64,000 nt of DNA from Streptomyces griseochromogenes (GTDB taxonomy: Bacteria > Actinomycetota > Actinomycetes > Streptomycetales > Streptomycetaceae): NCBI RefSeq assembly GCF_001542625.1, contig NZ_CP016279.1, positions 744,001 through 808,000 of the forward strand, read 5' to 3'. Shown piece by piece: positions 57,989 through 64,000 of the stretch; position 1 is the stretch's first letter; each line of letters begins with the position of its first letter. The position numbers and the translations under genes are program-made. Under the pieces are notes generated by a model that searched no databases, was not told the DNA's origin, and saw only the letters and a program-made list of their open reading frames with translations.

Positions 57989-58764
57989 CGGCGCGCCCCT
58001 CGGTCCGTCGGGCGGCGCCGTCCCGCCCGGGGCGAGCAGACGGTGAGGAGCAGCCACGCAGTGGTCACCAGTGAGAGAGCGGCCAGCGGCATCAGGAACA
58101 CGTTGGACACGGCCCCCAGGGTCCCGTCGCAGGTCAGGCTCAGCAGCGAGGCCGAGGCCGTCACGGCCGCGCCCAGCAGCGAGGTGGAGACGACGATCCC
58201 CCATGCGGCCACGATCGCCAGCGAGCGGTCGCGGCGGGATTGCTCGTCGCCGGGCCGGGTGGCGATCCGCCGCAGGGACCAGCCGCAGGCGCCCGTGGCG
58301 ACGGCGAGGGAGGCCAGCATGGGCAGGCCGTAGTACAGGCCGGGCCAGGGGCTGTGCGTCTCGGTCATCCCGTCGCAGGTCAGGGTGAGTTGACGGCCCG
58401 CCCGCCCCAGGTCGTCGGGTGAGGCCACCGCGCCCGCCGTCGTCAGCAGCGCCACCAGGGCGACGGCGAGGACGGCCAGCAGCCAGGTCGTCCGGAGCGG
58501 TACGTAGTCGCGGACCCGGCGCGGTGCGAGCCCGGCGGTGCGGACGGCTCCCCGGGCCGGCGCGGTCAGTGCGTCGCCGGCCAGGACGCCGGCGACCGCG
58601 CACAGGCCGAACGCCGGGATGCCGTACAGCACGCCGTCGCCGTGGTCGAGCGTGGCCAGCCAGCAGGCCGCCAGGGCGCCCGTGGTGACGCCCGTCCAGC
58701 GGGCGTAGCGGTCGACGGGCGCGCGGGACGCCGGAGCGGTCGCTCCAAGGTCGGCATCAGACAT
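57985..58764 (-). CDS. Multi-pass membrane protein of unknown function
   Basis: 259 residues from the ATG at 58764 (MSDADLG), with an alternative start four codons earlier. About six to seven hydrophobic segments are visible, including RTTWLLAVLAVALVALLTTA and LAIVAAWGIVVSTSLLGAAV. Two similar Cys-containing loops, LTLTCDGMTE near residue 130 and LLSLTCDGTLG near 210, face the same side and suggest an internal duplication. It is cotranscribed with the YtrA regulator, as are many membrane genes controlled by YtrA. No transport motif is seen. Confidence 0.7.
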   Translation of the reverse strand: MSDADLGATAPASRAPVDRYARWTGVTTGALAACWLATLDHGDGVLYGIPAFGLCAVAGVLAGDALTAPARGAVRTAGLAPRRVRDYVPLRTTWLLAVLAVALVALLTTAGAVASPDDLGRAGRQLTLTCDGMTETHSPWPGLYYGLPMLASLAVATGACGWSLRRIATRPGDEQSRRDRSLAIVAAWGIVVSTSLLGAAVTASASLLSLTCDGTLGAVSNVFLMPLAALSLVTTAWLLLTVCSPRAGRRRPTDRGARR

Positions 58765-58788
58765 GACAAACCCCATGAAACAGAACGT

Positions 58789-58825
58789 CTTGTACTCACC
58801 GCTTGTATCAAGCGGTGAGTACAAG
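58789..58825. promoter_or_regulatory. Perfect 17-3-17 inverted repeat, putative YtrA operator
   Basis: CTTGTACTCACCGCTTG at 58789-58805 and its exact reverse complement at 58809-58825 are separated by TAT. It lies 25 bp before the membrane-protein start. A related imperfect repeat (CTTGTG...CTACAAG) follows at about 58842-58865. The size and placement fit a dimeric GntR operator covering the promoter of the pair. Confidence 0.75.
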
Positions 58826-58872
58826 ATGGCGTCCCCGTGGGCTTGTGTCAAATGCTTGCTACAAGGTCCGCC

Positions 58873-60090
58873 TCATACCGACACGACGCGTCCGCTGACC
58901 TCCCCCAGCCCGACCCGGCCCCCGTCCGCTCCCGGCGCCCACGCCGACATCGTCACGACGTCCCCGTCCTCCAGGAACGCCCGCTTTCCGTCCGGAAGTT
59001 CGAGGGGGTCCCGGCCGTTCCAGGTGAGTTCCAGCAGACAGCCGCGCTGGGCCTCCTCCGGGCCGCTCACCGTGCCGGAGCCGTACAGGTCCCCGGTGCG
59101 CAGCGAGGCCCCGTTCACGGTCATGTGGGCGAGCTGCTGTGCGGCGGTCCAGTACATGGTGGAGAACGGCGGCTCGGACACCACGTGGCCGTTGATCGCG
59201 ACGGAGATGCGCAGGTCGTAGCCACCGGGCTCGATCCCGGGCGCCGAGTCGTCCAGGTAGGGAAGCAGCGGGTACGTGCGCTCCGGGGGCGCCACGCGCG
59301 CGTGGTCCAGCGCCTCCAGCGGGGTGATCCACGCCGACACCGAGGTGGCGAACGACTTGCCGAGGAACGGGCCCAGGGGGACGTACTCCCAGGCCTGGAT
59401 GTCCCGCGCCGACCAGTCGTTCAGCAGGCACAGCCCGAAGACGTGCTCCCGGAAGTCGTCCAGCGCGACCGGCCTGCCCTGCTCGGAGGGCACGCCGACC
59501 ACGAAACCGACCTCGGCCTCGATGTCCAGGCGGATGGACGGGCCGAAGACGGGCGCGGGGTCACCGGGGCCCTTGCGCTGCCCGGACGGCCGTACGACGT
59601 CGGTGTCGGAGACCACCACCGTGCCGGAGCGGCCGTGGTAGCCGATCGGCAGGTGCTTCCAGTTGGGGGTCAGCGAGTCCTCGGCGTCCGGGCGGAAGAT
59701 CTGGCCGACGTTCCGGGCGTGGTTCTCGGAGGCGTAGAAGTCGACGTAGTCCGCGACCTCGAAGGGCAGATGGAGGGTCACCGACGAGAGGGGGTGGAAC
59801 AGCGGTTCGATCGCGGACCGGTGCGAGGGCACCGTCACCCAGGCCGTCAGCGCGCGCCGTACGTCCGACCAGGCCGTGCGCCCGGCGGCCAGCAGGGGAT
59901 TGAGAGTGGGCTGCGCGAGCAGCGAGACGTACGGCGAGCCGAGCGCGGCGGCCGCGGCGCCCGCGTCGAGGACGTGGTCACCGAGCCGGACACCGACCCT
60001 CCGCTCCGTGCTGCCGGCGGGCGAGAACACGCCATAGGGAAGGTTGTGCGGGCCGAAGGGGTCGCCCTCGGGGACGTCGAAGGGGGGCAT
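58873..60090 (-). CDS. fahA: Fumarylacetoacetase
   Basis: 405 residues from the ATG at 60090 (MPPFDVPEGDPFG). It has the SH3-like N-terminal domain and the catalytic FAH domain: DFYASENHARNVGQIFRPDA and LPIGYHGRSGTVVVSDTDV near 130-160, DIEAEVGFVVG with metal-binding Glu near 205, LLNDWSARDIQAWEYVPLGP near 240, and TGDLYGSGTVSGPE near 350. The enzyme splits 4-fumarylacetoacetate in the last step of tyrosine and homogentisate breakdown. No other gene of that pathway is next to it. Confidence 0.94.
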   Translation of the reverse strand: MPPFDVPEGDPFGPHNLPYGVFSPAGSTERRVGVRLGDHVLDAGAAAAALGSPYVSLLAQPTLNPLLAAGRTAWSDVRRALTAWVTVPSHRSAIEPLFHPLSSVTLHLPFEVADYVDFYASENHARNVGQIFRPDAEDSLTPNWKHLPIGYHGRSGTVVVSDTDVVRPSGQRKGPGDPAPVFGPSIRLDIEAEVGFVVGVPSEQGRPVALDDFREHVFGLCLLNDWSARDIQAWEYVPLGPFLGKSFATSVSAWITPLEALDHARVAPPERTYPLLPYLDDSAPGIEPGGYDLRISVAINGHVVSEPPFSTMYWTAAQQLAHMTVNGASLRTGDLYGSGTVSGPEEAQRGCLLELTWNGRDPLELPDGKRAFLEDGDVVTMSAWAPGADGGRVGLGEVSGRVVSV

Positions 60091-60250
60091 GGGGTGCTGC
60101 CTCGCTCTCATCCGGGCCATGCATGGCGATGCGTTCCATGTGGTCAGGCCACACGTTACGGCCGAGTCGCGTGTCTTGGGCAGTGCCACAAGGTGTGCCC
60201 GAAAGGTTGCTCGACTGATGTCTAAAGAGTTCGCAATGTCCGAATAGGCC

Positions 60251-60280
60251 TTGTGGGAGGCGGCAATTCCGGCTTAGCGT
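60251..60280 (+). promoter_or_regulatory. Candidate promoter of the ATP-grasp gene
   Basis: TTGTGG (60251-60256), an 18-bp spacer and TAGCGT (60275-60280) fit a housekeeping-type Streptomyces promoter, placing the start near 60287, about 50 bp before the gene. Confidence 0.45.
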
Positions 60281-60339
60281 CCTTTGGGGGACACGGACGG
60301 GGTGGGTCCGGTCCGTAGGGGGGACACGTGGGGGGACCC

Positions 60340-61608
60340 GTGGCCAAAAACGCCGTCAGTGTGCCTTTCGAGGCGGACCGTGACGTGCCGGGCCTGATCG
60401 TCAAGTTCGGCGACTACCCGCTGCATCACGGCGGCGTCGGCGCGATCCGCAGCCTGGGCCGCCTCGGCGTCCCCATGTACGCCATCACCGAGGATCCCTA
60501 CACTCCCGCCGCCTCCTCCCGCTATCTCGAACGGGCCTTCGTCTGGCCGACGACCGGCGCCGAGGAGCCGGGTCACCTGGTCGAGGGCCTGCTGCGCATC
60601 GGCCGCCGGATCGGCCGCCCGACCGTTCTGATCCCCACGGACGAGGAGGCCGCCGTCCTGATAGCCGAGCACCAAGGCGATCTGGCCGGTTCCTTTCTCT
60701 TCCCGCCGGTCGACCCCGCACTGCCCCGCCGGCTCGCCAGCAAGCAGGGCCTGCACGAGCTGTGCGTGGAACACGGCATCGCGAGCCCCTCGTCCGCGTT
60801 CCCGGAGTCGTACGACGAGATCGTCGCCTTCGCCGACACGGCCCGCTTCCCGGTGGTGGCCAAGAACCGCGAGGCGTTCGTCCGGCGCAGGCGGCCCGCC
60901 GTCAACGGCACCACGAGGATCGCCACCCGCGAGGGCCTGCTCACCCTCGCCCGCGACTGGGGCGAGCAGCCCGGAGTGATCCTCCAGGAGTACTTGCCGA
61001 GGGAGGAGGCCGAGGACTGGATCGTGCACGCCTGCTTCGACGCCGACTCCACCCGGCTCGCGCTCTTCACCGGTGTCAAGGTCCGCTCCTGGCCGCCGCA
61101 CGCGGGCATGACGGCGAACGCGTACGTCGTCGACAACCCGGAACTCGCCGACCTCGCCGCGCGTTTCATCAAACAGATCGGCTTCAGCGGCGTCATCGAC
61201 CTCGACCTGCGCTTCGACCGGCGCGACGGACAGTACAAACTCCTCGACTTCAACCCGCGCATGGGCGCCCAGTTCCGGCTCTTCGAGAACGAGTCGGGCG
61301 TGGACGTCGTCCGCGCCATGCACCTGAACCTGACCGGCCGGCCCGTTCCGGAGGGGGAACAGCGCGCCGGCCACCGCTACGTCGTGGAGAACATCGACCT
61401 GCCCGCCCTCCTCGCCTACCGCCGCAGTGGCTATACGACGCCGCACGCGCCGGTGAAGCCGAGCGGGACGGAGCTGGCCTGGCTCGCGGGTGACGATCCG
61501 CTGCCGTTCCTCACGATGCTCGCCCGCTTCGTGCGCCCGGGCGCGAAGCACCTGTATCAGCTGTGGCGGACCAACCGCCGCGGCAGCAGCACCACCGCCA
61601 CGAAGTAG
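60340..61608 (+). CDS. ATP-grasp family carboxylate-amine ligase
   Basis: 422 residues from the GTG at 60340; a GTG at 60328 preceded by the same GGGGGGA is equally possible, since the site is duplicated. N-terminal LIVKFGDYPLHHGGVGAIRS and the pre-ATP region DEEAAVLIAEHQGD lead to the ATP-grasp core: FPVVAKNREAF near 178, VILQEYLPREEAEDW near 215 and YKLLDFNPRMGAQFRLF near 300 with the metal-binding D-x-N pair intact. It should form an amide or ester using ATP. Homologous ATP-grasp plus FAD-protein pairs occur in other Streptomyces. The substrate is unknown. The FAD enzyme follows 45 bp later. Confidence 0.88.
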   Translation: MAKNAVSVPFEADRDVPGLIVKFGDYPLHHGGVGAIRSLGRLGVPMYAITEDPYTPAASSRYLERAFVWPTTGAEEPGHLVEGLLRIGRRIGRPTVLIPTDEEAAVLIAEHQGDLAGSFLFPPVDPALPRRLASKQGLHELCVEHGIASPSSAFPESYDEIVAFADTARFPVVAKNREAFVRRRRPAVNGTTRIATREGLLTLARDWGEQPGVILQEYLPREEAEDWIVHACFDADSTRLALFTGVKVRSWPPHAGMTANAYVVDNPELADLAARFIKQIGFSGVIDLDLRFDRRDGQYKLLDFNPRMGAQFRLFENESGVDVVRAMHLNLTGRPVPEGEQRAGHRYVVENIDLPALLAYRRSGYTTPHAPVKPSGTELAWLAGDDPLPFLTMLARFVRPGAKHLYQLWRTNRRGSSTTATK

Positions 61609-61653
61609 GCAAGGCCACGAAGGTGGCGCACCGTGTCTCTGGGGAGGGACTTC

Positions 61654-62856
61654 GTGATTCGACCGGTTGCAGTCATCGGGGCCGGGCCGTTCGGCCTGTC
61701 CACCGCCGCCCATCTGCGGGCGCGCGGCATCCCCGTCCGCGTCTTCGGCGACACCATGGTCAGCTGGCGCGACCACATGCCCGAGGGCATGCTCCTCAAG
61801 TCGACCCCGGCCGCCTCCAACCTCCACTGCCCGCAGCCCGGACACACCCTCGCCGACTACTGCGACGCGGCCGGCATCCGGCGGCTGGTCACCGACGAGG
61901 ACATCATCCCGGTGGAGACCTTCATCGCCTACGGCGAGTGGTTTCAGCAGAAGCTGCTGCCCGACCTGGAGCAGGTCCGCGTGGTCTCCGTCGACCGCGA
62001 CACGAGCGGCGGATTCGAACTCAAACTGGACTCGGGGGAGTTGTTCACCGCCCGCGCGGTCGTGGTCGCCACCGGTCTGTCGGGACTCGCCCACCTTCCG
62101 GCCGAGCTGACGTCGGCGGCGGCCGACGGACCCGCGCCCACCGGTCCGGTCTCCCACAGCTCGCAGCACCATGACCTCGCCCGCTTCGCCGGCAAGGAGC
62201 TGATCGTCGTCGGCGCCGGCCAGTCGGCGCTGGAGACGGCGGTGCTCGCCGCCGAGGCCGGAGCCCAGGTGCGCGTCGTCTCGCGCGGCCGCGGCCGGGT
62301 CGCCTTCGGCGCCCCGCCCTGGGGCCAGCCGAAGTTCCGCCCCGAGTCCCCCTTCGGCCGCGCCTGGTCCCTGTGGGCGCTCAGCTACTACCCCCAGCCG
62401 TACCGCTACCTGCCCGCCCGGACCCGCCACTACCTGGTCCGCCGGGTCCTCGGCCCGCTGGGCGCGTGGTGGCTGCGCGACCGCTTCGAGGACAGGGTCC
62501 AAGTCCAGGAGGTCGAGCGGGTGCTGGGCACCGACGCCCCGGACGGCAGCCCGGTGCTCACCGTGCGGACACACGGCGGGCGCGCCGAGCAACTGCGCGG
62601 CGACCATGTCATCGCGGCCACCGGCTACCGCGTGAACATCGCCGCGATGGACTTCCTCGGCCATGAACTGCGCACCCGCCTCGCGGTGAGCCGGGGCACC
62701 CCGAGGCTCGGCGCCGGCTACGTCTCCTCCGTGCCCGGCCTGTACTTCACCGGCCTCCCGGCGGCGTCCTCCTACGGCCCGGTGATGCGGTTCGTCTGCG
62801 GCACCGAGTTCGCCTCTCCGCGCCTGACCCGGCATCTGGCCGCGGCACACGGCTGA
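61654..62856 (+). CDS. FAD/NAD(P)-dependent oxidoreductase, flavin-monooxygenase-like
   Basis: 400 residues from the GTG at 61654, preceded by GGGGAGGG. The FAD motif VAVIGAGPFGLSTAAHLRA is at the N-terminus and the NADPH motif LIVVGAGQSALETAVLAAEA near residue 187; ATGYRVNIAAMDF near 328 is the typical C-terminal FAD region. Residues such as HMPEGMLLKSTPAASNL resemble class B flavin monooxygenases, though the Baeyer-Villiger/FMO fingerprint is only partly present. It is co-directional with the ATP-grasp gene and probably acts on the same compound. Confidence 0.85.
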   Translation: MIRPVAVIGAGPFGLSTAAHLRARGIPVRVFGDTMVSWRDHMPEGMLLKSTPAASNLHCPQPGHTLADYCDAAGIRRLVTDEDIIPVETFIAYGEWFQQKLLPDLEQVRVVSVDRDTSGGFELKLDSGELFTARAVVVATGLSGLAHLPAELTSAAADGPAPTGPVSHSSQHHDLARFAGKELIVVGAGQSALETAVLAAEAGAQVRVVSRGRGRVAFGAPPWGQPKFRPESPFGRAWSLWALSYYPQPYRYLPARTRHYLVRRVLGPLGAWWLRDRFEDRVQVQEVERVLGTDAPDGSPVLTVRTHGGRAEQLRGDHVIAATGYRVNIAAMDFLGHELRTRLAVSRGTPRLGAGYVSSVPGLYFTGLPAASSYGPVMRFVCGTEFASPRLTRHLAAAHG

Positions 62857-62873
62857 GGCTCGGAAGAAGCCCC

Positions 62874-63464
62874 CTACGCCTCCTCGGCCGCCCGCTGCCA
62901 CCGAAGGAACTCCTCGACCAGCTCGGGCGGGTTGGCGGCCTCGGTGGCCTCCACCTCCCAGCCCGGGCAGTACATGTCGAAGACGACGACGGGCAGCGGG
63001 CGGCCGAAGAGCTTCTCGATCCGGCCGTCCGCGTGCAGCCGGCGGGCCAGTTCGACGCAGGCGTCCGCGAAGTGCTCCCGAAGCAGTTCGCGGAGGATGT
63101 CCTGATCGTCGCCACCGGGCTCGTCCTCCTCGAACCACAGCCCGAGATCCTGGACCTCCGCCACGTACAGCCGGGCACCGACCGGGTCCTTCGGCGCGTT
63201 CCCGAGCATCTCGAAGCCGTCCAGCAGCCAGCACGCGTAGTTCCAGCGCGCCTCGCCGGGATCCCCGTGGCGTTTCTCCCGCTCGTACTGGGTCTCGGTG
63301 TTGTAGCCGATGGCCACGTACGGACGCCGGTCGTCGTCGTCCACCCGCCAGATGCGGAAGGACAGGGCGTAGATCTCCGGTCTCACCTCCTCGGGGAAGC
63401 GCTCCAGGACGCCCGTCGCCGCCTCCAGGAGATGCGCCGGAAAACTCTCGCGCCGGTCCGTCAC
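62874..63464 (-). CDS. Unidentified protein, 196 residues
   Basis: Start chosen as the GTG at 63464, about 6 nt after a GGGGGCGG stretch; a GTG one codon upstream also fits. The family is not recognised. It is acidic and Trp/Tyr-rich with no membrane span or signal: EIYALSFRIWRVDDDDRRPY, VAIGYNTETQYEREKRHGDP, LYVAEVQDLGLWFEEDEP and VVVFDMYCPGWEVE stand out. The pattern of short beta strands around aromatic residues recalls small cytosolic immunity-type proteins, but that is only an impression. It converges on the FAD oxidoreductase. Confidence 0.6.
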   Translation of the reverse strand: MTDRRESFPAHLLEAATGVLERFPEEVRPEIYALSFRIWRVDDDDRRPYVAIGYNTETQYEREKRHGDPGEARWNYACWLLDGFEMLGNAPKDPVGARLYVAEVQDLGLWFEEDEPGGDDQDILRELLREHFADACVELARRLHADGRIEKLFGRPLPVVVFDMYCPGWEVEATEAANPPELVEEFLRWQRAAEEA

Positions 63465-63537
63465 CACATCCGCCCCCGTTCCGTCAGTGCAGGGAACGCA
63501 ACCTAACGCGCACCACTGACACTCACGAGGCACCCTC

Positions 63538-64000
63538 ATGCGGGCACGGATGACCAACGCGGCGCACGTCCTCGCGACCGCCCTGAAGGGCGTCGGCACG
63601 CTCCTGCAGGGCATCGGCGAGGGCGGTGTGCCCGGCGAGCCTGCGGAGATCGTCGGGCTGCGGGCCGGCCAGAACAACGGCTGCAGCGTCTGTGTGCACG
63701 CCCACACGGTGAACCTGCGCAAGGCCGGTGCGAGCGAGGAGCGGATCGCCGCCGTCGGCGCCTGGCGCGAGGCGCCCTTCTTCAGCGACGTGGAACGTGC
63801 GGCGCTTCGGCCGGCCGGGCGGATGACACGGCTCGCAGACCGCTCCGAGCTGCCGGTACCGGACGCCCTGTGGGACGAAGTGGCCGGTCATTTCGACGAG
63901 ACGCGGCTCTCGGCGCTGATCCTCACCATCTCGCTCACCACCATGTTCAACCGCTTCAGCACCACCATCAGGGATTCTGCGGGCACCACTTGGGGCCGAG
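63538..64000 (+). CDS. AhpD-like carboxymuconolactone decarboxylase family protein, cut by window edge
   Basis: At least 154 residues from the ATG at 63538; the frame is open to the window end. GAGG lies about 8 nt before the start. The core AhpD motif GCSVCVHAHTVNLRKAG (C-x2-C and following His) is near residue 50, followed by AVGAWREAPFFSDVERAALR. Such proteins are thiol-dependent peroxidases or related enzymes. The sequence NRFSTTIRDSAGTTW at the edge is typical of the C-terminus of this subgroup, so only a few codons are probably missing. Confidence 0.85.
   Translation, partial: MRARMTNAAHVLATALKGVGTLLQGIGEGGVPGEPAEIVGLRAGQNNGCSVCVHAHTVNLRKAGASEERIAAVGAWREAPFFSDVERAALRPAGRMTRLADRSELPVPDALWDEVAGHFDETRLSALILTISLTTMFNRFSTTIRDSAGTTWGR

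Overview
The window is 64 kb of high-GC actinobacterial chromosome, almost certainly Streptomyces or a close relative. The evidence is strong G/C bias at third codon positions, many GTG starts, 4-bp ATGA/GTGA gene overlaps, SARP and AfsR-type regulators, PASTA and Ser/Thr-kinase proteins, futalosine-pathway menaquinone genes (mqnA, mqnC) and a full 14-gene nuo operon. No rRNA, tRNA, CRISPR array, prophage or intact insertion sequence was seen.

Left third (1-16 kb): a TetR tail; a regulator joining an IS30-type N-terminal HTH to a MarR/GbsR-like domain, divergent from a DUF4097 protein plus DrrAB-like ABC exporter; a MaoC dehydratase; a long-chain acyl-CoA ligase; a LysR regulator; a degenerate ATP-grasp protein next to a SARP and a 1015-residue AfsR-like NB-ARC/TPR regulator; a small secreted protein; a decayed methyltransferase; and azlCD opposite an XRE-cupin regulator.

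Middle (16-46.5 kb), the respiratory core: a cold-shock protein, mqnA, two membrane Ser/Thr kinases, a prepilin-type peptidase, mqnC, a degenerate amidohydrolase, menG, a PASTA protein, an acetyltransferase, a geranylgeranyl-reductase-type flavoprotein, peptide deformylase, an NlpC/P60 hydrolase, a 0.74 kb gene-free control region, and nuoA-N ending at a strong hairpin. Genes for making, methylating and probably reducing menaquinone sit beside complex I, the enzyme that reduces it. A Rex-type operator lies between the proposed nuo promoter and nuoA.

Right third (46.5-64 kb): a Uma2-type protein, RecQ, and the most unusual locus of the window at 49.3-56.3 kb. That locus encodes a GntR/UTRA regulator, a two-cluster ferredoxin, a lipoprotein solute-binding protein with a NosL-like C-terminal domain, a SsuBC/TauBC-like permease and ATPase, and an AprA/fumarate-reductase-type flavoprotein with a long HEAT-repeat tail. 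It is arranged as one operon and may be a substrate-uptake plus redox system whose substrate cannot be read from sequence. Then follow an M56 peptidase, a GntR(YtrA-like)/membrane-protein pair with a perfect 17-3-17 operator palindrome, fumarylacetoacetase, an ATP-grasp ligase plus FAD oxidoreductase pair, an unidentified protein and the start of an AhpD-like protein cut by the window edge.
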